10,211 nucleotides of DNA from Caldilineaceae bacterium (GCA_015494005.1 WGCB01000141.1:1-10211); one strand, 5' to 3'; shown: positions 1-7,656, counted from the stretch's first letter. Notes: generated by a model from the letters alone, not told the origin. Made by a program: numbers and translations.

Positions 1-537
1 GTAGAGGGCGCCGAAGAGCCCCCAGCCCGCCACTGGATCGCTGAAGAAGGTCTGGCTGTAGGGCCAGGCCAGGGTGGCCAGACCGAAGACCAGGGCTACC
101 AGACCGGCCACGGTGCGGGGCCAGCCCAGGCGCATCCCCGTCCGGTAGAGGAGGCCGCCGGTCCAGGCGGTGAGAAGCGGGTTGAGGAGTAGGGCGGCCT
201 GCACTAATCCCAGGGCGGCCCAATTGTGGGCCAGCCAGACCAGGGGCCAGGCCAGGAGAGGCATGCCCAGCCCCTTGCGGCTGTAGAGGTTGCCGTCCGG
301 GCCGAAACTGCCCTGCTGGAGCCCCATCCAGAGGATCTGGTTGGCGTCGGCCTCGCCCCGGCGCACCAGGCTCTCCGTGGTGGCGAACATGGCCAGGCCA
401 TCGCTGCTCTGGATCACTCCGGTGTAGGTGATCAGGTAGCAGGCCAGGAGGAAGGCGGCGATGAGGAAGGCGATGCTGCGATCTTGGATGGCGATGTCCC
501 GCACGGCCGAGCGGGTTTGGGATGAGGGTGCGCGCAT
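1..537 (-). CDS. GT-C (GT39-like) membrane glycosyltransferase, N-terminal part only
   Basis: The reading frame starts at the ATG at 535-537 and runs open for 179 codons to the window edge, so the C-terminus is missing. Residues about 22-41 form a first membrane helix. They are followed by a loop with SSDG (Asp46), where GT-C enzymes carry the acidic residue that serves the lipid-linked sugar donor or acceptor. Further on come the segment YSRKGLGMP (about 85-93), helices at about 94-130 and 143-160, and a second loop with FFSDP (about 164-168). This layout matches bacterial GT39/PMT-like glycosyltransferases, which move sugars from polyprenyl-phosphate donors to envelope acceptors on the outer face of the membrane. 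The gene starts 7 bp after the stop of the upstream glycosyltransferase and has no strong ribosome site of its own, so it is probably co-transcribed with it. The acceptor cannot be predicted. The fold assignment is good; the precise family is less sure. Confidence 0.75.
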   Translation of the reverse strand, partial: MRAPSSQTRSAVRDIAIQDRSIAFLIAAFLLACYLITYTGVIQSSDGLAMFATTESLVRRGEADANQILWMGLQQGSFGPDGNLYSRKGLGMPLLAWPLVWLAHNWAALGLVQAALLLNPLLTAWTGGLLYRTGMRLGWPRTVAGLVALVFGLATLAWPYSQTFFSDPVAGWGLFGALY

Positions 538-544
538 GGCGTCA

Positions 545-2740
545 TTATTCCAGAGTGATGGGGAATTCCACAAACTCCTGCTGCTGCCCATCGGCCAGAA
601 GGAGTGGACGACGCCCTGCAGCGGTGTAGAGGCCCACCAGCAGCCGATCATGCCCAGGGGAGGCGTCCGGCGGGATGGCCAGGCGGTAGGGATCCCGGAT
701 AGGCAGGCCGGGCTGCCAGGTCTCCGTGGGGGCCAGGCCGGTGACGGGCAGGTTGTCCTGCTGGGCCACCAGCCGCCCCTGCTCGTCCAGCAGCTGGGTG
801 AAGACGGTGTAGCTCTCCTGCACCGGAGCCTGGGCCTGCCAGTAGAGAACCAGGTGCAGGGCCTCCCCAGGGGCAGGCCGATCCAGCACGGCCTTCAGGA
901 GCAGGATGGGCCCGCCGGCCACGTCCGCGCTGGCCAGGGGCTGCTCCGGGAGGGGCACGGCCCGGGCCAGGGTGCAGGCGCCGAAGGAGCGCTCCTCGAC
1001 CAGGCGGATGCGAAAATCCGGGAAGAGGGCCGGGGCGAAGAGAGGCCCGGGCTCGGGGTCATCCATCTGGATCCACCAGAACTCGTCCTGGGCGGCCAGG
1101 GGCGCCAGGTGGCGGGCCACCACCTGGGCCGGATCCTGGCCCACGCCGTAGCTGTCCAGGATCCGGAAGGCGTACCTCTGCCGCAGCCAGGGGTAGAACG
1201 CATGCCAGACCTGGATCTGTTCCGCCACGATGAGGCGGTTGGGCCACTCCGCCTCCTGCTCCAGGAAGGCCACCGCGCCGGGGCAGGGGTGCTCGGCCAG
1301 GCGACGCTGGCGGTAGGCCTGGGCCATGCGGGGAGCCGCCAGCAGCCCGGCCAGGAGGCTCACCCCCAGGAGGGCCCAGGTGGCCTGGGCGCTGATCCGC
1401 CCCAAACGGGCCCTGGTCCGCGGCTGGGGCCAGATCAAGCCCAGGAACTCCCCGGCCAGGAGGAGCAGGAAGCCGGTGCGCAGCAGGACCGTGGCCCAGA
1501 GCAGCCCGGTCTCCTCGGGCAGCAGGATCAGGTAGACGTCCGCCTCCACGAAGTTGAGGAGCGTCAACGCGATGGCCACCATCACGCCCCGCAGGTTGGG
1601 CAGGAGCAGGGCGATGAAGGCCAGGAGCCAGACCACGAACTGGGGGCTCCAGCCCTTGCTGTAGAGGAAGAGCCAGACCAGGCTGACCCCGGTGAAAGCC
1701 ACCACAGTCCGGGGCCGCTCCCAGGCGAAGGGGCGGGTGTAGAGCCAGAGGTAGACCAGGGCGAAGGCCAGGGTGATCCAGCCCCAGGGCAGGCGGCTCT
1801 CCCAGAGGACGCCCTCCAATCCCTGGAGGTTGCGCAGGTCCAGGGGCACCCAGCCGAAGCTGGTGTAGCCGTCCAGCAGGGCCCAGAGGCTCTGCCAGGG
1901 CGGGCGGATGGCCTGGATGCGGAAGACGGCCAGGGCCAGGGATGGGTTCTGGCGGACGAAGGGGGCCCAGCCCAGGACCACCGTGGCCAGGAAGAGGGCC
2001 AGGTAGAGGCCCGGCCGCCCCAGGTTCCCCGGGGAGGTGGGCCGAAACCACTCCCGCCGGGCCGCGTCCCAGCTCAGCCGGGCCCCCAGCCAGCGGACGG
2101 CCACCGGCACCAGCAGGGCCGGGGTCAGCTTGGTCAGGAAGCCCAGGCCGGCGGCCACCGCACTCCCCAGCCACCCCCAGCGGGCCGGGCTCAGGAGCAG
2201 GTCCAGGCCCAGGAGCAGGAAGAAGAGGGGCATGACCTCGAACCAGCCCAGCAGGGTGTAGACCGGGGCGAAGAAGAGGGCGTAGAGCAGGGGCGTCCGC
2301 AGGCCCGTCCCCAGGGACGGCTCTCCAGGAGCCGAAAGCGGGGACGAAACCTCCGGGGTCAGTCTCCGGGCCAGGCGATAGAGCAGCACCAGGTTGCCCG
2401 TGTCGAAAAGGAGCAGGGCGCCGGCGAGCAACACGTGGAAGAAGAGGCGGGGCTCCACCCAGCGAGGGATGGCCGCAGCCAGGCGGAAGATCCAGAGCAT
2501 GAGGCCGGTGAAGAGGGGCGGGTAGACGTTCCAGAGATCCACCCAGGTGCGGTGCCCCATGGCCTCCAGCTCGCCCCAGGCGTAGTAGTAGTCGAAATCC
2601 GAGAAGTCGGTGACGAAGCCACCAGGCCGGAAGAGCAGGATGGCCAGCACCCGGAAACTGACGAAGAGGAGCAGGATCAGCGCGAAGAGCTCGTGGCGAC
2701 GGTAGAGCTGGCGCAGGCGGTGAAACGGGTTCCCGGACAT
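545..2740 (-). CDS. GT-C membrane glycosyltransferase (GT87-like) with C-terminal beta-rich domain
   Basis: This 731-residue protein has many hydrophobic helices between about residues 17 and 470, followed by a soluble C-terminal region. The first periplasmic loop contains TDFSDFDYY (Asp45, Asp48, Asp50), the acidic motif expected of GT-C enzymes using polyprenyl-phosphate sugars. Later landmarks are FLTKLTP (about 201-207) and WSPQFVVWLL (about 364-373), which resemble GT87 mannosyltransferases. Residues about 600-730 look like a beta-sandwich with FTQLLDEQGRLV and a proline/tryptophan-rich stretch. The likely role is glycosylating an envelope polymer or lipid; substrate unknown. The frame stays open further upstream to 2962, but that part is hydrophilic, runs through the divergent promoter region and precedes the cytoplasmic MSGNPFHRLR start, so ATG 2738-2740 was chosen. 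A TATAAT box lies 6 bp upstream of this ATG. It leads a probable operon with the next glycosyltransferase, 7 bp downstream. Confidence 0.82.
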   Translation of the reverse strand: MSGNPFHRLRQLYRRHELFALILLLFVSFRVLAILLFRPGGFVTDFSDFDYYYAWGELEAMGHRTWVDLWNVYPPLFTGLMLWIFRLAAAIPRWVEPRLFFHVLLAGALLLFDTGNLVLLYRLARRLTPEVSSPLSAPGEPSLGTGLRTPLLYALFFAPVYTLLGWFEVMPLFFLLLGLDLLLSPARWGWLGSAVAAGLGFLTKLTPALLVPVAVRWLGARLSWDAARREWFRPTSPGNLGRPGLYLALFLATVVLGWAPFVRQNPSLALAVFRIQAIRPPWQSLWALLDGYTSFGWVPLDLRNLQGLEGVLWESRLPWGWITLAFALVYLWLYTRPFAWERPRTVVAFTGVSLVWLFLYSKGWSPQFVVWLLAFIALLLPNLRGVMVAIALTLLNFVEADVYLILLPEETGLLWATVLLRTGFLLLLAGEFLGLIWPQPRTRARLGRISAQATWALLGVSLLAGLLAAPRMAQAYRQRRLAEHPCPGAVAFLEQEAEWPNRLIVAEQIQVWHAFYPWLRQRYAFRILDSYGVGQDPAQVVARHLAPLAAQDEFWWIQMDDPEPGPLFAPALFPDFRIRLVEERSFGACTLARAVPLPEQPLASADVAGGPILLLKAVLDRPAPGEALHLVLYWQAQAPVQESYTVFTQLLDEQGRLVAQQDNLPVTGLAPTETWQPGLPIRDPYRLAIPPDASPGHDRLLVGLYTAAGRRPLLLADGQQQEFVEFPITLE

Positions 2741-2746
2741 GGGCCC

Positions 2747-2752
2747 ATTATA
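2747..2752 (-). promoter_or_regulatory. Perfect TATAAT -10 box placed for a leaderless glycosyltransferase mRNA
   Basis: On the minus strand the sequence reads TATAAT, then GGGCCC, then the ATG of the glycosyltransferase. With the usual 6-7 bp from the -10 box to the start point, transcription would begin at or next to the A of the ATG. There is no Shine-Dalgarno sequence. A -35 element is weak; TTGGTG at 2772-2777 with a 19-bp spacer is the best candidate. The leaderless start is an inference from spacing. Confidence 0.6.
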
Positions 2753-2789
2753 CTCGCGCCGCGGCGGGGAGCACCAAACCCGGCGATGG

Positions 2790-2827
2790 CTCCAGGATCT
2801 TCTCGCGATCTCTCCATCACTTCTCCA
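2790..2827. promoter_or_regulatory. CTCCA boxes with 11-bp phasing, candidate OmpR-family operator
   Basis: CTCCA occurs at 2790-2794, 2812-2816 and 2823-2827, with spacings of 22 and 11 bp, i.e. one face of the helix. OmpR/PhoB-family regulators typically bind tandem direct repeats of about 11 bp, and the adjacent gene encodes such a regulator. The boxes lie about 60-95 bp upstream of the regulator's predicted start point and 50-88 bp upstream of the divergent glycosyltransferase. Because the stretch is pyrimidine-rich, chance repetition is possible. Confidence 0.35.
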
Positions 2828-2867
2828 CATTTCCCCGCTACTCTGGATGGGCGCCCCCTGGGCCCTG

Positions 2868-2876
2868 TGATACAAT
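2868..2876 (+). promoter_or_regulatory. Extended -10 promoter for the two-component operon
   Basis: TGA immediately followed by TACAAT (2871-2876) matches the extended -10 pattern TGnTATAAT in 8 of 9 positions counting the free n. No good -35 hexamer is present, which an extended -10 element tolerates or an activator could replace. The start point would be near 2883, giving a leader of about 24 nt. AAGGA at 2889-2893 may act as a rather distant ribosome site. Confidence 0.5.
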
Positions 2877-2906
2877 TTCAATCGCCCGAAGGAAATCCAA
2901 CTGCCC

Positions 2907-3650
2907 ATGACCCTTTCACCGGAACCGTCCCAGACCGAAACCAGTCCGCCCATGCCACGCATCCTGGTGGTAGACGATGACCGAGAGATCGCCCGCCTGC
3001 TGCGCAGCTACCTGGAGCAGGCGGGCTACAGCGTGCAGGTGGCCCACCGAGGCGAGGAGGCCCTCCACACCCTGCGCCGGGAGCGGCCGGATCTGCTCCT
3101 GCTGGATCTCATGCTCCCGGACCGGGATGGCTGGGACCTGACCCGCCACATTCGGGCCGACGAGAACCTGGCCACCCTCCCCATCATCATGATCACCGCC
3201 CGGGTGGAGGACACGGACAAGATCCTGGGGCTGGAGCTGGGCGCGGACGACTACATCACCAAGCCCTTCAATCCCCGGGAGGTGGTGGCCCGGGTGCGGG
3301 CCATGCTGCGCCGGATCCAGCGCCCGACCAGATCCGCGGGGACGCCGGTCCTGGAGGTGGGGGATCTGCGCATGGACGTGGCCCGGCGGGAGGTGACCCT
3401 GGGCGGCCAGCCCCTGGAGCTGACCCGGACGGAGTTCAACCTGCTCCGGGTGCTCATGGCCCACCCAGGCTATGTCTTCACCCGCAGCGAGCTGATGGAG
3501 AAGGCCCTGGGCTACTCCTACGAGAGCCTGGACCGCACCCTGGACAGCCACATCAAGAACCTGCGCCGCAAGATCGGCGACGATCCCAAGCGCCCCACCT
3601 ACATCCACACCGTCTACGGCGTGGGCTACCGCCTGGCAGCCGACCTGTGA
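2907..3650 (+). CDS. OmpR/PhoB-family response regulator
   Basis: A 247-residue two-domain transcription factor. The receiver domain spans about residues 18-135 and has the acidic pocket Asp23-Asp24-Asp25, phosphoacceptor Asp67 in LLLLDLMLP, switch Thr97 and Lys119 in TKPF. The C-terminal winged helix (about 148-246) has the ELTRTEFNLL segment, a recognition-helix stretch RTLDSHIKNLRRK and the closing YGVGYRL hairpin typical of the family. All key residues are present, so it should be phosphorylated by the kinase encoded 22 bp downstream and bind direct-repeat DNA sites. ATG 2907 was chosen because a weak AAGGA lies upstream. An internal ATG at 2952, just before PRILVVDDD, would give a more usual N-terminus but has no ribosome site. 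Targets are unknown; the divergent glycosyltransferase operon and its own promoter are the obvious local candidates. Confidence 0.95.
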   Translation: MTLSPEPSQTETSPPMPRILVVDDDREIARLLRSYLEQAGYSVQVAHRGEEALHTLRRERPDLLLLDLMLPDRDGWDLTRHIRADENLATLPIIMITARVEDTDKILGLELGADDYITKPFNPREVVARVRAMLRRIQRPTRSAGTPVLEVGDLRMDVARREVTLGGQPLELTRTEFNLLRVLMAHPGYVFTRSELMEKALGYSYESLDRTLDSHIKNLRRKIGDDPKRPTYIHTVYGVGYRLAADL

Positions 3651-3672
3651 AACCCATTCCCTGGAATCCGCC

Positions 3673-5046
3673 ATGAACCGACTCTGGGTGCGCCTGAGCA
3701 TCGCCTTCAGCGCCACCATCCTCATCGGCGCCGTCATCCTCGCCGCGGCCTCTGTGGTCCTCACCAGCCCAGGGGTGCGGGAGTCTTTCCTGGCCCACCA
3801 GCTCCGAGCGGAAGGGGGCCTGGTGGACGTGCTGGCCGACTACTACCGGGAGCATGGCAGCTGGCAGGGCGTGGAGGTGGTGCTCATGGGGGCCGAGACC
3901 ATGCTGCCGGGCCAGTTCGCCCGCAACCTGGGCCTCTCCCTGGTGGATGCCCAGGGCCGCATCGTGGTCCCCCTGTTCCGCCGGCCCCGCCTGCCCGGAG
4001 CAGCGCCCCGGCGGCAGATCCAGGAGATCCCCATCCAGGTGGACGGCGAGACCGTGGGCTTCCTGCGGGTGGCGGCCATCCCACCCCCCAAGCCGCCGAA
4101 CGGCGCGCCCAACTTCCTGGAGCGGGTGCGCAACATCCTGCTGCTCCTCGCGGGGATCGGCGGGCTGCTGGGCCTGGTGCTGGGCGTGCTCATGAGCCGC
4201 CAGCTCACCGCGCCCCTGGAGAAGCTGGCCCAGGGCGCCCATGCCGTGGGCAGCGGCCAGCTGAGCACCCGGGTCCCAGAGGAGGGCACGGAGGAGATCC
4301 TGGCCGTGGCCCGAGCCTTCAACGAGATGGCCCAGGGGCTGGAGCAGGCGGAGGAGCTGCGGCGCAACCTCCTGGCCGACGTGGCCCACGAGCTGCGCAC
4401 TCCCCTCACCGTGCTCCAGGGCAACCTCCAGGCCATCCTGGATGACGTCTACCAGCTGGACAAGGAGGAGGTGGCCCGGCTCTACGACCAGACCCGCCAC
4501 CTGCACCGGCTGGTCAACGACCTGCACGAGCTGGCCCAGGCCGAGGCCCGGAAGCTGCCCCTGGATCGCCGGGAGCTAGACCTGGGCCAGGTGGCGGAGG
4601 CTGCGGCGGCTTCCTTCGAGCCCATGGCCGAGGAGCGCCAGGTGCGGCTGACTGTCCAGCGGCCGGCCCAGCCGGTGACCGTCCTTGGGGACGCGGCCCG
4701 GCTCACCCAGGTGGTGCAGAACCTGGTGGCCAACGCCCTGCGCCACACCCCAGCCGGGGGCGCGGTCACGGTGCAGGTGAGGGAAGAGGCGGGCGAGGCG
4801 GTCCTGGAGGTGGAGGACACCGGGGAGGGCATCCCGCCGGAGCACTTGGGGCAGATCTTCGACCGTTTCTACCGCACAGACAAAGCCCGCTCCCGGGAGA
4901 GCGGGGGAGCGGGCCTGGGGCTGGCCATCGTCCGGGCCCTGGTGGAGGCCCAGGGCGGGCGCGTCCAGGCGGAGAGTCCGGGTCCTGGCCAGGGCGCCAC
5001 CTTCCGGGTGATGCTGCCTGGGTCGGGTGGAAGATCCACCTCTTGA
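3673..5046 (+). CDS. Membrane sensor histidine kinase (HAMP-HisKA-HATPase)
   Basis: A 457-residue sensor kinase. Membrane helices at about residues 8-30 and 153-173 flank an extracytoplasmic sensor of about 120 residues that I do not recognise. A HAMP linker follows (about 174-228). The dimerisation helix contains the phosphorylated His239 in DVAHELRTPL, and the ATP-binding domain has the N box (Asn350 and Asn354 in QNLVANALRHTP), G1 box DTGEGIP (382-388), F box (FDRFYR) and G2 box GAGLGLAIV (412-420). All catalytic motifs are intact. It phosphorylates the regulator encoded immediately upstream, and the two form one operon. The 22-bp gap has no clear Shine-Dalgarno sequence. Its stop codon lies within the -35 box of the following toxin-antitoxin promoter. 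The overall layout is like BaeS-type envelope sensors, but the signal cannot be read from the sequence. Confidence 0.95.
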   Translation: MNRLWVRLSIAFSATILIGAVILAAASVVLTSPGVRESFLAHQLRAEGGLVDVLADYYREHGSWQGVEVVLMGAETMLPGQFARNLGLSLVDAQGRIVVPLFRRPRLPGAAPRRQIQEIPIQVDGETVGFLRVAAIPPPKPPNGAPNFLERVRNILLLLAGIGGLLGLVLGVLMSRQLTAPLEKLAQGAHAVGSGQLSTRVPEEGTEEILAVARAFNEMAQGLEQAEELRRNLLADVAHELRTPLTVLQGNLQAILDDVYQLDKEEVARLYDQTRHLHRLVNDLHELAQAEARKLPLDRRELDLGQVAEAAAASFEPMAEERQVRLTVQRPAQPVTVLGDAARLTQVVQNLVANALRHTPAGGAVTVQVREEAGEAVLEVEDTGEGIPPEHLGQIFDRFYRTDKARSRESGGAGLGLAIVRALVEAQGGRVQAESPGPGQGATFRVMLPGSGGRSTS

Positions 5047-5071
5047 CGCTCCACCCTAAATGCCCTATGAT
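5043..5071 (+). promoter_or_regulatory. Near-consensus sigma-70 promoter of the toxin-antitoxin module
   Basis: TTGACG (5043-5048) and TATGAT (5066-5071) are separated by exactly 17 bp, each one base off consensus. The -35 box overlaps the stop codon of the kinase gene. Transcription should begin near 5078. This places the possible upstream TTG start at 5071 before the start point and supports the ATG at 5134 for the antitoxin. Confidence 0.7.
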
Positions 5072-5079
5072 TGGGGCAT
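5060..5079. repeat. Inverted repeat around the -10 box, candidate antitoxin operator
   Basis: ATGCCC (5060-5065) and GGGCAT (5074-5079) form a perfect 6-bp inverted repeat with an 8-bp centre that contains the whole -10 hexamer. Ribbon-helix-helix antitoxins commonly repress their own promoter by binding such repeats, and binding here would block RNA polymerase. The operator role is an inference from position. Confidence 0.5.
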
Positions 5080-5084
5080 GAAAA

Positions 5085-5105
5085 TGGGCCCAAAAACAGG
5101 GCCCA
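5085..5105 (+). promoter_or_regulatory. Leader hairpin with repeated GGGCCCAAA upstream of the antitoxin
   Basis: TGGGCCC (5085-5091) and GGGCCCA (5099-5105) can form a 7-bp stem with a 7-nt A-rich loop in the antitoxin leader RNA. GGGCCCAAA itself is directly repeated at 5086-5094 and 5099-5107, 13 bp apart, so the same bases could instead be a protein-binding direct repeat in DNA. The CCCAAA parts are also complementary to TTTGGG at 5118-5123, which includes the start of the ribosome site. Confidence 0.4.
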
Positions 5106-5133
5106 AACAGAAAGCCTTTTGGGAGGAAGCTCC

Positions 5134-5376
5134 ATGACCCAAGTGAAGCTCACGCTCGATCAGGAATATCTCGAATTTCTTCGCCACCATCGCGAATTTG
5201 GTTTCAAGAGCCAAAGCGCTATGGTGCGTGCCGCCTTGCGCCTGTTCTGGGAAGAGCTGGAACGGCGGCAGCTACAGGACTCTGCGGCCCTCTATGCGGA
5301 GCTCTACGAAGAGGATGAGGAGCTCCAGGAACTAACCGAAGCAGCCCTCCAAGGTTGGCCTGACGATGCAAATTAG
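5134..5376 (+). CDS. Ribbon-helix-helix antitoxin of a type II toxin-antitoxin module
   Basis: An 80-residue protein. The N-terminal strand QVKLTLD (3-9) and two helices (about 10-20 and 27-45) have the CopG/Arc-like ribbon-helix-helix pattern, which dimerises and inserts the strand into the DNA major groove. The C-terminal half (about 46-80) is glutamate-rich and probably wraps around and neutralises the toxin. ATG 5134 was chosen because GGAGGA (5122-5127) lies 6 bp upstream; a TTG at 5071 in the same frame has no such site and precedes the predicted transcription start. The gene overlaps the toxin start by 11 bp, the usual antitoxin-first order that couples translation. Codon use is less G/C-ending (for example Leu-Glu-Phe-Leu as CTC-GAA-TTT-CTT) than in the flanking genes. 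Exact antitoxin family not assigned; the role is well supported by context. Confidence 0.88.
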   Translation: MTQVKLTLDQEYLEFLRHHREFGFKSQSAMVRAALRLFWEELERRQLQDSAALYAELYEEDEELQELTEAALQGWPDDAN

Positions 5377-5719
5377 GCGCGGCATGGTCGTGGATATCGA
5401 CCTGAATCCGGTGAAGGGCGCCGAGACAGGAAAGGTCCGTCCTTGCGTGGTTGTCACGAACAACGTGTACAATCAACGGGTGCCCGTGATCCAGGTGACC
5501 CCTATCACTGCCTGGAGCGAGAAGAAAGGACGCATCGTGACCAATGTGGTCCTGCACCCTTCACAGGACAATGGTTTGACCAAGAAATCCGTTGCCGACT
5601 GCTTGCAGACTCGCCCGGTCGACTACCGACGCCGCCTTGTCCGGATCCGGGGAGAACTTTCCCGCAAAGAAATGGCCCAGATCGATCAGGCTTTGAAGCG
5701 AGTCTTCCACCTGAAATAA
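5366..5719 (+). CDS. MazF/PemK-family mRNA interferase toxin
   Basis: A 117-residue protein of normal MazF length. The N-terminal strand RRGMVVDIDLNP, KGAETGKVRPCVVVTNN (17-33), the VIQVTPIT strand and LTKKSVADCLQTRPV (71-85) follow the MazF/PemK fold. Arg25 of RPCVVV and Thr48 occupy the positions of the catalytic arginine and threonine of the Bacillus subtilis MazF toxin, so it is probably an active sequence-specific endoribonuclease that cuts mRNA when freed from its antitoxin. It overlaps the antitoxin gene by 11 bp and has no separate promoter, so it depends on antitoxin translation. Its base composition matches the antitoxin and differs from neighbours. The cleavage sequence cannot be predicted. 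Use of a mazF symbol is avoided because the partner is a ribbon-helix-helix protein, not a clear MazE. Confidence 0.92.
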   Translation: MQIRRGMVVDIDLNPVKGAETGKVRPCVVVTNNVYNQRVPVIQVTPITAWSEKKGRIVTNVVLHPSQDNGLTKKSVADCLQTRPVDYRRRLVRIRGELSRKEMAQIDQALKRVFHLK

Positions 5720-5724
5720 CCCCG

Positions 5725-5752
5725 GTCTCCGATCTCCCAGTCTCCAATCTCA
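5725..5752. repeat. Short tandem TCTCC-type repeat at the convergent junction
   Basis: GTCTCCGATCT (5725-5735) recurs as GTCTCCAATCT (5740-5750), 10 of 11 bases identical and 15 bp apart. A finer reading is TCTCC at 5726, 5733 and 5741 and TCTCA at 5748, spaced 7, 8 and 7 bp. It fills nearly all the 30-bp gap between the toxin and the oppositely oriented methyltransferase and runs into the latter's stop codon. No hairpin terminator is visible there. Confidence 0.5.
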
Positions 5753-6600
5753 CCCCTTCACCCGGCCCAGCAGATAGCGGTGATGGGCCCAGATGGCCTT
5801 GATCTGCCAGGGCAGGGGCGCCCGGTCCAGCCAGGCGTACTTCATCACCCGCTCCCGGAGATCCGGCTCCTGGCCCATGTAGTAGGCCATGGTGCTCCAC
5901 TGCCAGCCCTCCCCGGTGAACTGCTCCTCCAGCCTGCGGGAGCGAATCCCCAGCCGCTTCAACACCTCGTTGGCCGGCATGACCGTGTCCGGCCAGGGCG
6001 GCACGTCCAACACCCCTTGCTCCAGGATCTCCACCCCCGCGGACTCCAGAATGCGCCGGATGCGGCCCATGTCCGTCCAGCGCTCGTCGTGGCTGGCGAA
6101 GAACTCCCGGTCGATGACCAGCTTGCGCATCCAGTAGCCCACCTGGATGTTGTTGGGCATGGCCACGAAGACCAGATTGCGGCTGGTCCGGGCCAGCTCC
6201 CGCAGGAGCCCCTCCGGGTCCTGGATGTACCAGAGGCCGGCCCACTCCCAGGTCATGTCGAAGCTGCGGCTCTCGAAGGGCAGCTGCCCCCACTCGTCCG
6301 GCTGGATGGCCACCAGGTTCACCGGCTGGCCCAGATCCTCCTGCCAGATGCGCCGCACCCCGGCCAGCCGCTCCGGGTTGTCGTCCACCAGGGTGACGTC
6401 CACGCCGGCCTGGGCCAGGACATAGCTGTTGATGCCGCTCACCCCGGCCATGCCGTAGAGGGGCGCCTCCAGGACCCGCTCCAGGCCATGGCGGCGGCGC
6501 AGGCCCTCCAGGAAGTCGTTGAGGACGAAGCGCTCGTAGACCAGGCCCAGGCCCTCGTTGTAGTCGGTCAGGTATCGTCGCCAGGTGTGGCTGGAATCGC

Positions 6601-6604
<4 letters not shown>
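5750..6604 (-). CDS. Class I SAM-dependent methyltransferase with atypical motif I
   Basis: A 284-residue protein with a Rossmann-type methyltransferase core. The first strand and glycine loop read VLEAPLYGMAGVSG (44-57) instead of the common VLDxGCGxG; the acidic end of strand 2 is TLVDDNPER (71-79); strand 4 is SFDMTWEWAGLWYI (114-127) and strand 5 is LVFVAMPN (144-151). A C-terminal extension rich in Trp, Tyr and Arg follows (about 200-284). The substrate is unknown. The start ATG overlaps the stop of the upstream WecA-like transferase by 4 bp (ATGA), so the two proteins are likely made together and the methyltransferase may modify a glycan, a lipid-linked sugar or a quinone-like lipid. 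It has no predicted membrane segment. A methyltransferase is likely; anything more specific would be guesswork. Confidence 0.8.
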
Positions 6605-7638
<1,034 letters not shown>

Positions 7639-7656
7639 GGACGGAAGGGCCAGCAA

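Noticed and set aside
2741..2962. N-terminal extension of 74 residues on the large glycosyltransferase
   Set aside because: It would overlap the divergent promoter and the start of the response regulator, is hydrophilic and unlike the family, and the TATAAT box fits the ATG at 2740.
461..2980. Open frame of 839 codons on the plus strand opposite the glycosyltransferase
   Set aside because: Its translation is Gly/Gln/Pro/Glu-rich with no domain, and it runs antisense to a well-supported membrane protein. Long antisense frames are a by-product of G/C-rich third positions.
5071..5133. TTG start adding 21 residues to the antitoxin
   Set aside because: It lies upstream of the predicted transcription start and inside the -10 box, and has no ribosome site, whereas ATG 5134 has GGAGGA at ideal spacing.
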